From positions 62,001 through 126,000 of the forward strand of contig NZ_JAFKID010000010.1 of assembly GCF_017306545.1 (NCBI RefSeq): a DNA stretch of 64,000 nucleotides, in the 5' to 3' direction. A model generated the notes under the pieces. The model made no database searches, was not told the DNA's origin, and saw only the letters and a program-made list of their open reading frames with translations. Of this stretch, positions 34,359-43,448 are shown one piece after another. The stretch is from Mesorhizobium sp. (GTDB lineage: Bacteria > Pseudomonadota > Alphaproteobacteria > Rhizobiales > Rhizobiaceae). The translations under genes and the position numbers were made by a program. How positions within the stretch are numbered: the stretch's first letter is position 1; each line of letters begins with the position of its first letter.

Positions 34359-34778
34359 TCAGCCGTTCGGATAGTTTCCGCCGTCGGAGCCGTCGCCCAT
34401 GTTGACGCCGCTGCCGGTGTCGACGCGCAGCTTCTGGTCGACGTTGTCCAGCCGCCGCAGCAACTGGTGATAGCGTGCGGACGAAATCCGCCCATGATCG
34501 GCGGAGGCCATATGCCGGGCCGTGTTGGCGACGCCGTCGGCCCGCATCTCAAGTTCGCGTGCCTGGCCGGCGGTGATTTCATGACCTTGCCGGGCGTCGG
34601 TAATACCGTGCTCGACGCCTTGCGCCTGGTTCAGTACGGCCGCCAGTCGCGTTCCGTGCAATGAGCTCGGAACCTGGTCGACCTCGTCGAGCGCGCTTGA
34701 ACGGGCATAGGCCCCGGCGAGGGGAAGGGCCGAGAGCAGGGAAGCGATGAGGATGGTCTTGGGAGTGAAAGAGCGCAT
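34359..34778 (-). CDS. Hypothetical secreted protein
   Basis: 139 aa. Signal peptide at residues 1-25 (ILIASLLSALPLAGAYA). The mature part has repeated helical stretches with His, Arg and Gln (LNQAQGVEHGITDARQGHEI, ADHGRISSARYHQLLRRLDN) and a Gly/Asp-rich end (GDGSDGGNYPNG). I do not recognise a family. The ATG at 34778 follows GGAGACG. Its transcript ends at the hairpin at 34307-34331. Confidence 0.72.
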   Translation of the reverse strand: MRSFTPKTILIASLLSALPLAGAYARSSALDEVDQVPSSLHGTRLAAVLNQAQGVEHGITDARQGHEITAGQARELEMRADGVANTARHMASADHGRISSARYHQLLRRLDNVDQKLRVDTGSGVNMGDGSDGGNYPNG

Positions 34779-35138
34779 GGCTGCGTCTCCTTGGTCTGGC
34801 AAGGACGGGGGGCAGCCGCCGTCCGTTGGGTACGGGCCGTCCGGTTCCGTCGTGTCGCGGCGTTGCACCGCCGGCGGTTCCCGGCTCGTATCGGCACGCT
34901 AGCGCCGCTCGCCGCCGCCGCTTAGTTAAAAAAAGATAATTCGGGGGCCCCTTGCCGAAGGGCTTCGACGCTCTAGCGCGGCTTTGGCAGGGGCTCGAAG
35001 CCGTTCCGTCTCTTTGTTTCGGCTGGATTTCCGAACGGACGGCCGTTGCATGCTTTCGCCGAAAACGCTCGCATCGACACGAAAACGCCCGGCGGAGCCG
35101 GGCGCTTCATATCTTGGAGCCAGGTGCCGCTGCGGCCG
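34779..35138. other. Intergenic stretch, 360 bp
   Basis: No supportable gene. It holds the upstream region of the secreted-protein gene, an A-rich tract near 34925-34940, a lone CTCTAG next to GCG at 34970 that resembles one end of the short palindromic repeats, and the terminator of the outer-membrane protein gene at 35086-35104. Confidence 0.5.
35086..35104 (-). terminator. Terminator of outer-membrane protein gene
   Basis: Stem CGCCCGGC / GCCGGGCG with GGA loop; minus-strand tail TTTTCGTGTC. Stands 35 bp after the stop of the barrel gene. Confidence 0.7.
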
Positions 35139-35975
35139 CTACTTGGTGTAGATCGGCTCCGGTTCCGGCTCGTAGGCGACCTGCGGCGCGGAGCAGCCGG
35201 TGTTGCCGCCGAACTGGTAGCGCAGGCCGCCGCGCACTTCATGCGTGTCGATGCCGCGGTCGAAGCCGGGGCCGGCGCTGGAAGCGTCCCAGCCGAACAT
35301 GCGGCCGCCCTGAATGTGGCTGTAGCGATAGCCGGCGTCGAAGATGAGGTTGTTGGTCAGGCAATAGGACGCGCCGGCCATCAGGGCATAGGCGAAACGC
35401 CAGTTGGATGCGCCGGGATTGCGCTCGGTGGTGTTCGGGTCATAGACGGTGTCCCACTTCACCTTCGCGCCGCCGATGCCGGCGCCGATGTAGGGGGTGA
35501 TGCCGCTATAGGTGCCGAGATCGATATAGGCGTTGGCGAGCAGCAGCAGGGCGCTCATCTTCGATTTCTCGGTCGATTCCGACACAAGATCGGAGGTATG
35601 GCCGTCGAAATTCGTCTTGAACCAATAGTCGGCCGTCAGATCGGTGCGGAAATGCTCGTTGATCTTGTAACCGGCGCCGCCGCCGAAGGAGAACCCGCCC
35701 TTGAGCTTGCCCCAGTCGAACGACTTGCTGCCCGGCACGATCATGCAGTTGCAGTCGTCGAATCCGTAGGTCATGTAGTCGATGCCGCGCAGGCTCGACT
35801 GACGATAGGCAAGGTCGCCGCGGATATACCAGCCGCCGAAGTCCACCGGTTCGGGGGCGGGGGTCACAACCGGCGCCTCTTCGACGGGCGGCTCGTAGAG
35901 ATCGGCCGCGAGCGCAGGAACGGCCATGCTGGCCATGAAGCCGGCGAGCAGCGCTTTCCTTCTCAACATAAACAT
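35139..35975 (-). CDS. Outer membrane beta-barrel protein (Omp25/31-like)
   Basis: About 278 aa. Signal peptide: RRKALLAGFMASMAVPALAA. A Pro/Glu linker (EEAPVVTPAPEPVDF) then leads to an eight-stranded-type barrel with alternating strands (GGWYIRGDLAYRQS, GGFSFGGGAGYKINEHF, ITPYIGAGIGGAKVKWDTVY, FDAGYRYSHIQGG, EVRGGLRYQFG). After the last strand there is an unusual 20-residue tail with Cys and acidic residues. Structural envelope role inferred. The start may be ATG 35975 or ATG 35969; GTG 35984 is less likely. Confidence 0.8.
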   Translation of the reverse strand: MFMLRRKALLAGFMASMAVPALAADLYEPPVEEAPVVTPAPEPVDFGGWYIRGDLAYRQSSLRGIDYMTYGFDDCNCMIVPGSKSFDWGKLKGGFSFGGGAGYKINEHFRTDLTADYWFKTNFDGHTSDLVSESTEKSKMSALLLLANAYIDLGTYSGITPYIGAGIGGAKVKWDTVYDPNTTERNPGASNWRFAYALMAGASYCLTNNLIFDAGYRYSHIQGGRMFGWDASSAGPGFDRGIDTHEVRGGLRYQFGGNTGCSAPQVAYEPEPEPIYTK

Positions 35976-36138
35976 CCTTGTCACCCCTGGAGAGGTCGGC
36001 GGCCGAAAGGTCCCGAACGCGATTGACTTCGGATGTGGATAATGAATCGCAAAGGTTAAAAGGCGTTTAACCCTGCCGATTAACCAAGACTCGCTAAAAC
36101 TTTTACCGTTTTAGCGCCGGTCTTGCCGTCTGCATTGC

Positions 36139-36162
36139 AAAAAGCCCGCCGGAAGGGCGGGC
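36139..36162 (-). terminator. Rho-independent terminator of glmM
   Basis: Stem GCCCGCC / GGCGGGC with a 5-nt loop and, on the minus strand, TTTTT right after. 26 bp beyond the glmM stop. Confidence 0.82.
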
Positions 36163-36187
36163 CTCGTTCACCGGGCGAAAGGAAGGC

Positions 36188-37540
36188 TCAGGCGGCGCTG
36201 CGGGTATCCGAGATGACGCCGATCAGGTCGTCGACGACGGCTTCGACGAGGATGGAATCGTCGCCTTCGGCCATCACCCGGATCAGCGGCTCGGTGCCCG
36301 ACGGGCGGATGACCAGCCGTCCGGTCTTGCCGAGGCGGCTGCGGGCCTCCTCGATCGCCGCCTTGACGGGCGCCTCTTCCAGCGGCTTGCCGCCGGAAAC
36401 GTGCACGTTCTTCAGGACCTGCGGCACCGGCTCGAAGGTCTTCGACAGTTCGCTGACCGGCTTGTTCTGCCGCTTCACGCAGGCCAGCACCTGCAAGGCC
36501 GAAACCAGCCCGTCGCCGGTGGTCGAGAAGTCGGAAAGCACGATATGGCCGGACTGCTCGCCGCCGACGTTCAGCCCATGCGCGCGCATGTGCTCGACGA
36601 CGTAGCGGTCGCCCACCTTGGTGCGGTGGAGCTCGAGATTGAGGCCGGCGAGGAAACGCTCCAGGCCGAGATTCGACATCACCGTCGAGACGACGCCGCC
36701 GCCGGCCAGGCGTCCGCTCTGGTGCCATGCCTGGGCGATCATCGCCATGATCTGGTCGCCGTCGACGACCTCGCCCTGCTCGTCGACGATGACGACGCGG
36801 TCGGCGTCGCCGTCCAGCGCGATGCCGATGTCGGCGCGTACCTCGTGCACCTTCTTTTGCAGGCCGACGGGATGGGTGGAGCCGCATTCCTTGTTGATGT
36901 TGAAGCCGTTCGGCTCGTCGTTGATGGCGACGACCTCGGCGCCGAGCTCCCACAGCGCCGCCGGGGCCACCTTGTAGGCCGCGCCGTTGGCGCAATCGAC
37001 GACGATGCGCAGGCCCGACAGCGACATGGAGCGCGGCAGCGTGCGCTTGGCGAACTCGATATAGCGGTCATGCACGCCGTCGACGCGCTTGGCCCGGCCG
37101 AGCGCGTCCGAATCGGCCAGCGCCATCTCGACATCGGTGTCGAGCATGGATTCGATGCGCTCTTCGATCTCGTCGGAGAGCTTGTAGCCGTCGGGGCCGA
37201 ACAGCTTGATGCCGTTGTCGTGGTAAGGATTGTGCGAGGCCGAGATCATGACGCCGATGTCGGCGCGCAGCGAACGCACCAGCATCGCCACCGCCGGCGT
37301 CGGGATCGGGCCGAGCAGGAAGACGTCCATGCCGGCGGCGCACAGGCCGGCGACCAGCGCGTTCTCGATCATGTAGCCGGAGAGCCGCGTGTCCTTGCCG
37401 AGCACCACGCGGTGCCGGTGGCTGCCGCGCTGGAAGGACAGGCCGGCCGCCATGCCCACGCGCATGGCGATTTCCGCCGTCATCGGAAACTTGTTGGCAC
37501 GCCCACGGATACCGTCGGTGCCGAAATAACGTCCGGACAT
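36188..37540 (-). CDS. glmM: Phosphoglucosamine mutase
   Basis: 450-aa enzyme converting glucosamine 6-phosphate to glucosamine 1-phosphate, a precursor of UDP-GlcNAc for peptidoglycan and LPS. Seen: [13 protein letters not shown] at the start, the phosphoserine loop [14 protein letters not shown] (about residue 100), the metal loop [12 protein letters not shown] and the sugar-phosphate site [12 protein letters not shown]. The start at 37540 has AGGGG upstream. In most rhizobia glmM follows ftsH; here a divergent gene stands upstream instead. Confidence 0.96.
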   Translation of the reverse strand: MSGRYFGTDGIRGRANKFPMTAEIAMRVGMAAGLSFQRGSHRHRVVLGKDTRLSGYMIENALVAGLCAAGMDVFLLGPIPTPAVAMLVRSLRADIGVMISASHNPYHDNGIKLFGPDGYKLSDEIEERIESMLDTDVEMALADSDALGRAKRVDGVHDRYIEFAKRTLPRSMSLSGLRIVVDCANGAAYKVAPAALWELGAEVVAINDEPNGFNINKECGSTHPVGLQKKVHEVRADIGIALDGDADRVVIVDEQGEVVDGDQIMAMIAQAWHQSGRLAGGGVVSTVMSNLGLERFLAGLNLELHRTKVGDRYVVEHMRAHGLNVGGEQSGHIVLSDFSTTGDGLVSALQVLACVKRQNKPVSELSKTFEPVPQVLKNVHVSGGKPLEEAPVKAAIEEARSRLGKTGRLVIRPSGTEPLIRVMAEGDDSILVEAVVDDLIGVISDTRSAA

Positions 37541-37784
37541 GTACTTGACCCCTAACCGGTTCGCCCGCAGCATCCCATGCCACAACTGCCCCAAGCGCGG
37601 GTATCACATTGTATGATCTTGTGTCATCAAACCTTAGGAAAGTGTTTTTTTGCCCAAATTATGTCGAAATGATCGAGCGGCTATCCGATTGTAGGCATGG
37701 CCGCGTCGATCGGGACTGGTGCGACAACCCGTTGGACGGTATGCCTTGCAAGGGACATAGACGGGCGGCTTAACGGAGAGACAC

Positions 37785-38630
37785 ATGCTCATCCATCGAT
37801 TGACAGCAGTGGCGGGCCTCGCCGTGGCGTCGTGGTTCCTGGTTTCACCAGCGAGCGCGCTGACCATGGCGGAATGCAGCACCAAGTATAACGCGGCCAA
37901 GGACGCCGGCTCGCTGAACGGCCAGACGTGGAACCAGTTCCGCAAGGCCGAATGCGGCGCCGACGCCTCGGCAGACAGCGGCGCGGCGATGAAACCCGCC
38001 ACCACCAAGGCCGAGACCAAGAAGGCCAAGAGCACCGCTGCGGCGGCCGCTGACGATGGCGCGAAGGGGCTGTCGGCCAAGGAGTGCAGCACCAAGTATC
38101 AGGCGGCGAAGGCCGCCGGCACGCTCAACGGCATGAAGTGGAACGACTTCCGCAAGGCCGAGTGCGGTCCGGGCGCCAGCGCGGCGGCCGCCGCCGCACC
38201 GGCCGCGACCAAAACGACGAAGGCCGCCGCCAGCGCGGGCGAGTCCGCAGGCAAGGGCCTGACCATGGCCGAATGCAGCGCCAAATATAAGGCGGCCAAG
38301 AGCGGCGGCACGCTGAACGGCATGAAGTGGAACGATTTCCGCAAGGCGTCGTGCGGCGCCGGTGCCTCGGACGACGACACCGTGCCGGCCGCCGACGAGG
38401 CGAGCTACACGAACGACCCGGTGGCTCCGACGACCAAGGCGCCGAAGGGCGTGAAGTTCCCGTCGGCCGTCTCCCAGAAATATTCCGACCAGTCGGCCGG
38501 CAAGGCGCGCATGCATACCTGCCTCGACCAGTACTACGCCAACAAGGACGCCAACGCGCTCGGCGGCCTGAAGTGGATTCAGAAGGGCGGCGGCTACTAC
38601 AGCCTGTGCAACGCAAGGCTGAAGGGCTGA
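37785..38630 (+). CDS. Secreted PsiF-repeat protein with four units
   Basis: 281 aa. A signal peptide ends at about residue 25 (SPASA). Three near-identical 33-residue units follow at residues 26-58, 96-128 and 159-191, each of the form (T/A)xxECSxKYxAAKxxGxLNG then (W)NxFRKAxCG. A fourth, diverged unit is at 243-279 (MHTCLDQYYANKDAN, YYSLCNARLKG). Each unit has two Cys 26-29 residues apart, suggesting one disulfide per unit. Ala/Lys/Thr-rich linkers join them. The pattern resembles PsiF repeats; the function is unknown. A terminator follows. Confidence 0.85.
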   Translation: MLIHRLTAVAGLAVASWFLVSPASALTMAECSTKYNAAKDAGSLNGQTWNQFRKAECGADASADSGAAMKPATTKAETKKAKSTAAAAADDGAKGLSAKECSTKYQAAKAAGTLNGMKWNDFRKAECGPGASAAAAAAPAATKTTKAAASAGESAGKGLTMAECSAKYKAAKSGGTLNGMKWNDFRKASCGAGASDDDTVPAADEASYTNDPVAPTTKAPKGVKFPSAVSQKYSDQSAGKARMHTCLDQYYANKDANALGGLKWIQKGGGYYSLCNARLKG

Positions 38631-38658
38631 CGCTCTGCGTCACGCGCGTTTCTTCGAG

Positions 38659-38687
38659 GGCCTGCGGAGCGATCCGCAGGCCTTTTT
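38659..38687 (+). terminator. Terminator after PsiF-repeat gene
   Basis: Stem GGCCTGCGG / CCGCAGGCC (9 bp), loop AGCGAT, then TTTTT. Clear signal. Confidence 0.85.
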
Positions 38688-38757
38688 CGTACGTTCGCGC
38701 CGGGACCATCGCATAGGGCGTTTCGTCCTATGCCGCCATAACGGACCCCGCAAATGA

Positions 38758-38782
38758 AAGAGCCCGGCAATGCCGGGCTCTC
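38758..38782 (-). terminator. Terminator of lytic transglycosylase gene
   Basis: Stem GAGCCCGGC / GCCGGGCTC with AAT loop; minus-strand tail TTTCATTTG. Stands 25 bp after the stop of the gene. Confidence 0.7.
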
Positions 38783-38806
38783 CGAAATACGAAAGATGCG
38801 CCGATT

Positions 38807-39622
38807 TCAGTTGGCGATACGCCGGGCGAACTCGGCCAGCGCCTGCTGGTAGATCTTGGCGCGGTTCCAGTCGGCCCATACGCCGTAATTGACCTGGCCC
38901 GGACCATAGCCGCCGCCTGCGCTCCAGCCGTGGCCACGCAGGAAGTTCGCCGTGGAGGCCAGCACGTCGGCGCGCGAATGGATGAGGTCACGGCGACCGT
39001 CGCCGTCGAAATCGACGGCGAACTCCAGATATTTCGAGGGAAGGAACTGGGTCTGGCCGAGTTCGCCGAAGCCCGCGCCCTTCATCTGGCTGGCCGAGAT
39101 GTAGCCCTTCTGGGCGATCTCGAGCGCCGAATCCAGCTCGTTGGTGAAGTAGGCCGAGCGGCGGCAGTCATAGGCGAGCGTCGCCAGCGGGCCGAACACG
39201 CTCTTGTTGCCGGAATTGGCGCCGAAGCCGGTTTCCATGCCCCAGATGGCCAAGACGACTTCCGGCTGCACGCCGTAGCGGGCCTCGATCTTCTTGAGCA
39301 GGCCGGCCTGGGACTTCATGTAGCCCTTGGCCTTGGCGACGTAGGAGGCCGGCGCCCGCCGCGCCATGAACTGATCGAGCGTACCGGAAAAGGCCTTGTG
39401 CTGGCTGCGGTCGATCCTGATGACGCCGGTGTCGTACTTGACGCCGGCCAACGGGGCGGTGTCGATGCCGCGTGCCTTGGCGTCGGCCTTGTAGGCCTCG
39501 ACCCATGCCGCAAAGCCGCTGCCGTCCTTGCCGCACTTGCCGGCGGCCTCGGCGTTCGTCGCCAGCGCCAGCGCGGCAACGGCCGTCATGATCGCCACTT
39601 TTCCCTTGGCAAAGACTGCCAT
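38807..39622 (-). CDS. Lytic murein transglycosylase, MltB/SLT_2 family
   Basis: 271-aa secreted enzyme cutting the MurNAc-GlcNAc bond of peptidoglycan with 1,6-anhydro product. Signal peptide: VAIMTAVAALALATNAEA. The catalytic Glu is in LAIWGMETGFGANSG (about residue 134), and the family motifs LGQTQFLPSKYLEFAVDFDG and RADVLASTANFLRGHGW follow. A C-terminal peptidoglycan-binding domain seen in longer members is missing, so this is the short form. It converges with the PsiF-repeat gene. Confidence 0.92.
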   Translation of the reverse strand: MAVFAKGKVAIMTAVAALALATNAEAAGKCGKDGSGFAAWVEAYKADAKARGIDTAPLAGVKYDTGVIRIDRSQHKAFSGTLDQFMARRAPASYVAKAKGYMKSQAGLLKKIEARYGVQPEVVLAIWGMETGFGANSGNKSVFGPLATLAYDCRRSAYFTNELDSALEIAQKGYISASQMKGAGFGELGQTQFLPSKYLEFAVDFDGDGRRDLIHSRADVLASTANFLRGHGWSAGGGYGPGQVNYGVWADWNRAKIYQQALAEFARRIAN

Positions 39623-39908
39623 TTATCTCTCCTGGTTGCCTGAATCACGTCCCTGATGCGAATTTGCCAGCGAAATGCGGGCTTGTCACCGTCCCGGCTG
39701 CGGCAGCCGCCCCGGCAGGACGCCGGACCTTGCGCACGATCGCGTGCAATTTGTGGCGGCAGGCCGATTTCTCCGCTCTGTACCGGCCTTGGAACCGTCC
39801 TGCACAAGCGCCCCGATCCACGTCGATCCGTTCCCGGCAGGACGCCGGCGGAAACGACTGGTTTACCGCAAGGTGCTCATATGGGGCGGCGCACAGGAGC
39901 GCCGTTGA

Positions 39909-40856
39909 GTGAGGGCGCCCTTGACCGCCGACCGGACCGCGTTCGACACATACCGCCGCTCGGCCGGTGAAAAAGCGACCGTGCCCCGCCTCGCGCTGGG
40001 CACGGCGATCATCGTCGTCTGCTGGGCGCTGTCGTCGATCCTCGCCATCGTCGGCGGTGTCTTTCTCGTCGCGCGTCTCGGCAGCGGCGGCGCAATGCCG
40101 GATATGGCGGCCTTTACCGCAACCCCGGCGGGCGTGCTGACGGTACTCGCCTCGTTCTGCGGCATCTGGATCGGCGCCTGGATCGCCATGCGTCTCGTCC
40201 ATGGCGAGACGCTGTCCGCCCTGTTCGGCGGCAGCCGGCGCCTGTCGTGGAACGGCTTCGCCAAGGGCCTCGTCGCGGTGTTGCTCACCTCGCTCCTGTC
40301 CGAAGTGCTGATCTATCCGCTGCAACCCGCAATCGCGCGGGGTACGATCGGCGTCGCCGCCTGGCTGGTCGCCCTGGTTCCCATAGCCGCCCTGACCTTC
40401 GTACAGACTTCGTCGGAGGAACTTCTGTTCCGCGGTTATCTGCCGCGCGGGCTCGCCAGGCGATTCAAAAGCCCGATCGCCTGGGCGCTGCTGCCGACCG
40501 CGGCCTTCACGGCGCTGCACTGGAACGGCGCGAATTCGCTGGCCATCAACCTTTGCGTCATGGTTTCCATCGGCGCCTTCGCGGCCGTGCTGATGCGGCT
40601 GGTCTGCGCCACCGGCAATCTGGGTGCCGCCTTCGGCGCCCATCTCGCCAACAACCTGACCGGCTTCCTGCTGATCTCGCACCAGGAAAGCTACAACGCC
40701 TTCGCGCTGTTCACGGCGCGGCCGCTGGAAGGGCCGGGCTGGACGGGAACGGAAGCCGTCGTGCTGTCGCTGATCGGCTTGGTTTCCAGCGGTCTGACGG
40801 CGCTGCTCCTGCTGCATCCGCGATCGCCCCTGAAGGTCGAGGCGGACCGGGGTTAA
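39909..40856 (+). CDS. CPBP family intramembrane metalloprotease
   Basis: 315-aa membrane protein with about eight helices. The CPBP (Abi) motifs are EELLFRGYLPRGLARRF (about residue 169, with the EExxxR core), FTALHWNG and the GNLGAAFGAHLANN segment, which place metal and catalytic residues in the membrane. CPBP members process prenylated or other membrane proteins, or act in bacteriocin self-immunity. The start is GTG 39909; AGGAG lies 8 bases before it. It overlaps the convergent DUF2270 gene by 4 bp. Confidence 0.85.
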   Translation: MRAPLTADRTAFDTYRRSAGEKATVPRLALGTAIIVVCWALSSILAIVGGVFLVARLGSGGAMPDMAAFTATPAGVLTVLASFCGIWIGAWIAMRLVHGETLSALFGGSRRLSWNGFAKGLVAVLLTSLLSEVLIYPLQPAIARGTIGVAAWLVALVPIAALTFVQTSSEELLFRGYLPRGLARRFKSPIAWALLPTAAFTALHWNGANSLAINLCVMVSIGAFAAVLMRLVCATGNLGAAFGAHLANNLTGFLLISHQESYNAFALFTARPLEGPGWTGTEAVVLSLIGLVSSGLTALLLLHPRSPLKVEADRG

Positions 40857-41554
40857 ACGTGAACCTGGCCGAAGCCGCCCTGATCGGCGTCGTCGAGGGC
40901 GCGGCGGGAGGCGATAAGCAGCCAGACGTAGAAAACCGCGACACAGGCGATGACGATCCATCCCGGTATCGGTCCGAGCCCGGTGTTGCCGATGATCTCG
41001 CCCACCGAGCGCACCAGTGTCGACTGGCCGCCCTCGGCTTGCAGGCTGGGCGTCGAGATCTTCAGCACCCAGGCGAGCAGCAGGATCAGGAACATCCAGA
41101 TATAGTTGCGCCTGAGGCGCCGCGAGAAGGCGTCGCCGTAGGAGATGAAGAATTTCGGCTCGCGCAGGTTCTGGCCGACGATCTGCAACCAGTTGGCGGA
41201 GAAATCCGGCATCGGCGAGAAGATCTGCGCGAAATAGTGTCGCTCGAACTGGCGCACCCGGTAGCGGTAGACGTCGAAGAAGCGGTAGCGCCGCGCCTCG
41301 ATCATCAACAGCAGGTAGACCAGCACCATGGCGAACAAAAGCACGCCGTGATGCGAGGACGGCGTCGACAGGGACACCGACAGAAGTGCGGCGACGACAG
41401 TGATCGCCCAGTTCGAGGTCTGGTCGATGCGCTGGCGCCAGCCCGCCATGCGCGCAATCTCGGCGCGGTAGTAGTGCACCATGGCCGTAACCGTCTCGGA
41501 CTGGCTGGACGGCAGGAACGAGGGCTGGATTTTCGTTGTGTCCTGGTCGGCCAT
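40853..41554 (-). CDS. DUF2270 family membrane protein
   Basis: 233 aa. The N-terminal half has a conserved amphipathic MVHYYRAEIARMAGWRQRID, two helices near residues 48-85, an EARRYRFFDVYRYRVRQFER segment and two more helices (IWMFLILLLAWVLKI; IPGWIVIACVAVFYVWLLIA). This is the DUF2270 pattern; function unknown. It is divergent from the ffh leader region. Confidence 0.85.
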   Translation of the reverse strand: MADQDTTKIQPSFLPSSQSETVTAMVHYYRAEIARMAGWRQRIDQTSNWAITVVAALLSVSLSTPSSHHGVLLFAMVLVYLLLMIEARRYRFFDVYRYRVRQFERHYFAQIFSPMPDFSANWLQIVGQNLREPKFFISYGDAFSRRLRRNYIWMFLILLLAWVLKISTPSLQAEGGQSTLVRSVGEIIGNTGLGPIPGWIVIACVAVFYVWLLIASRRALDDADQGGFGQVHV

Positions 41555-41623
41555 GGCATGTCGTCCCGTCCTTGCTTTGCTGCCGCACTATAGCGGCATT
41601 CCGGCCAAACGGGGCCGTTTGAC

Positions 41624-41652
41624 TTGACTCAGCGGCTTTTTTCCTGTCTAGA
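41624..41652 (+). promoter_or_regulatory. Candidate promoter of ffh leader
   Basis: TTGACT (41624-41629), a 17-bp spacer and TCTAGA (41647-41652). The start would be near 41659. Confidence 0.55.
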
Positions 41653-41654
41653 CG

Positions 41655-41774
41655 CGGCAACTTTCCGCGACGATCCTTTCGCGAAAGCCGACCGGGGCGC
41701 CCTTTCAGGGCCTGAGACGATCCCGGAGGCCAACACCCGGCAGCGCGATGCGCCCCCGGGTGCTTTTTGGTTTT
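41655..41774 (+). ncRNA. Putative cis-regulatory leader RNA or sRNA upstream of ffh
   Basis: The leader folds into a long hairpin (CGGC..CTTTC..GCG / CGC..GAAAG..CCG, 41655-41690). A second small hairpin GCCC-TTTCA-GGGC follows. Then comes a terminator: CACCCGG..GCGC-GAT-GCGC..CCGGGTG with TTTTTGGTTTT (41734-41774). The segment GGGGCGC (41694-41700) can pair with GCGCCCC inside the terminator, so two exclusive folds are possible. No SRP RNA motif is present. Known riboswitch classes I checked by eye do not fit. It could be an attenuator of ffh or a small RNA. Confidence 0.5.
41734..41774 (+). terminator. Terminator inside the ffh leader
   Basis: CACCCGG pairs with CCGGGTG, with an inner GCGC-GAT-GCGC stem; followed by CTTTTTGGTTTT. 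It ends 83 bp before the ffh start codon. Confidence 0.78.
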
Positions 41775-41856
41775 GGGCCTTGCCCGGCGGTTTTGCTTGG
41801 ACCTTTGGCGCGGGCGCACTACCTCTCGGGCTCATTCCGGGACTGAAGGACGAAGA

Positions 41857-43443
41857 ATGTTTGAATCGCTACAGGAACGCCTCGGCTCGATCCTGAACGG
41901 CCTGACCGGCCGTGGCGCGCTGTCGGAGGCGGACGTTTCCGCCGCGCTGCGCGAAGTGCGTCGCGCGCTGCTCGAGGCCGACGTGGCGCTGGAAGTGGTG
42001 CGTGCCTTCACCGAGAAGGTGCGCGAGAAGGCGGTCGGCGCCGCTGTCCTGAAGGCGATCAAACCCGGCCAGATGGTCGTCAAGATCGTCCATGACGAAC
42101 TGGTCGCAATGCTCGGCGAAGAGGGCGTCGCCGTCGACCTCAATGCGCCGGCGCCGGTGGTGCTGATGATGGTCGGCCTGCAAGGTTCCGGCAAAACGAC
42201 GACCAGTGCCAAGATTGCCAAGCGGCTCACCGAGCGCCAGGGCAAGAAGGTGCTGATGGCATCGCTCGACACGCGCCGCCCGGCCGCGCAGGAGCAGTTG
42301 CGCCAGCTTGGCGAGCAGGTGAAGGTCGCCACCTTACCGATCGTCGCCGGCCAGTCGCCTGTCGATATCGCCAGGCGCGCCGTGCAGGCGGGCAAGCTCG
42401 GCGGCCACGACATCGTCATCCTCGACACTGCCGGCCGCACCCATATCGACGAGCCGCTGATGGCCGAAATGGCCGACATCAGACAAGTGTCGGCGCCGCA
42501 CGAGATCCTGCTCGTCGCCGATTCGTTGACCGGCCAGGACGCCGTCAACCTCGCCAAGAGTTTCGACGAGCGCGTCGGCATCACCGGCCTCGTGCTCACC
42601 CGTATGGACGGCGACGGCCGCGGCGGCGCCGCCCTTTCCATGCGCGCCGTCACCGGCAAGCCGATCAAGCTGATCGGCACCGGCGAAAAGATGGACGCGC
42701 TGGAGGAGTTTTACCCCAAGCGCATCGCCGACCGCATCCTCGGCATGGGCGACATTGTCAGCCTCGTCGAGAAGGCCGCCGAAACCATCGACGCCGAGCA
42801 GGCGGCGGCGATGGCCAAGAAGATGCAGTCGGGCAAGTTCGACCTGAACGACCTCGCCCAGCAGATCCAGCAGATGTCGAAGATGGGCGGCATGGGCGGC
42901 ATCATGGGCATGATGCCGGGCATGGGCAAGATGAAGGACCAGCTTGCCGCCGCCGGCCTCGACGACAAGATGTTCAAGCGCCAGCTCGCTATCATCTCCT
43001 CGATGACCAGGGCCGAGCGGGCCAATCCCGACATTTTGAAGCACAGCCGCAAAAAGCGCATCGCCGCCGGCTCGGGCACCGACGCCGCCGAGATCAACAA
43101 GCTGCTCAAGATGCACCGCGGCATGGCCGACATGATGAAAGCCATGGGCGGCAAGGGCAAAGGCGGCGGCATGATGCGTGGCCTGATGGGCGGTCTGGCC
43201 AACAAGATGGGGCTAGGCGGCATGATGCCCGGCATGGGAGGCATGCCCGACCTGTCGAAAATGGACCCCAAGCAGCTCGAAGCCTTGCAGAAGCAGGCCG
43301 AGGCGGCCGGCCTCGGCAAAGGCCTGCCGAAAGGTCTGCCCGGCGGGTTGCCGGGCTTGGGCGGCGGCGGACTGCTCGGTCTTCCGGGGGGCATGAAACT
43401 ACCCGGCCTCGGCGGGCTTCCCGGCCTGGGCAAGAAGAAGTGA
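41857..43443 (+). CDS. ffh: Signal recognition particle protein Ffh
   Basis: 528-aa GTPase that binds signal sequences of nascent membrane proteins together with SRP RNA and hands them to FtsY. N domain: MFESLQERLGSILNGLTGRG. G domain: P-loop GLQGSGKTTTSAKIAKRL, DTRRPAAQEQLR, DTAGRTHID and the TRMDGDGRGGAALSM element. The Met-rich M domain follows from about 320 (MSKMGGMGGIMGMMPGMGKM). A long Gly/Leu/Pro/Met tail (residues 450-528) is typical of rhizobia. GAAGGACG precedes the ATG. It heads ffh, chorismate mutase, rpsP. Confidence 0.97.
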   Translation: MFESLQERLGSILNGLTGRGALSEADVSAALREVRRALLEADVALEVVRAFTEKVREKAVGAAVLKAIKPGQMVVKIVHDELVAMLGEEGVAVDLNAPAPVVLMMVGLQGSGKTTTSAKIAKRLTERQGKKVLMASLDTRRPAAQEQLRQLGEQVKVATLPIVAGQSPVDIARRAVQAGKLGGHDIVILDTAGRTHIDEPLMAEMADIRQVSAPHEILLVADSLTGQDAVNLAKSFDERVGITGLVLTRMDGDGRGGAALSMRAVTGKPIKLIGTGEKMDALEEFYPKRIADRILGMGDIVSLVEKAAETIDAEQAAAMAKKMQSGKFDLNDLAQQIQQMSKMGGMGGIMGMMPGMGKMKDQLAAAGLDDKMFKRQLAIISSMTRAERANPDILKHSRKKRIAAGSGTDAAEINKLLKMHRGMADMMKAMGGKGKGGGMMRGLMGGLANKMGLGGMMPGMGGMPDLSKMDPKQLEALQKQAEAAGLGKGLPKGLPGGLPGLGGGGLLGLPGGMKLPGLGGLPGLGKKK

Positions 43444-43448
43444 GTCCG

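Larger units (their letters stand above)
41555..41856. other. Structured ffh leader region
   Basis: 302 bp between DUF2270 and ffh without a gene. It holds a promoter (41624-41652), a folded leader with a terminator (41655-41774) and an unstructured 80-bp tail before the ffh ATG. See separate entries. Confidence 0.6.

Noticed and set aside
41711-41716. CTGAGA in the ffh leader, as in TPP riboswitches
   Set aside because: The rest of the TPP core (such as the CTGATC and ATGCCAGCG regions) is absent.
41590-41856. SRP RNA (4.5S) gene next to ffh
   Set aside because: The conserved GGTCCGGAAGGAAGCAGC-type apical loop is not present.
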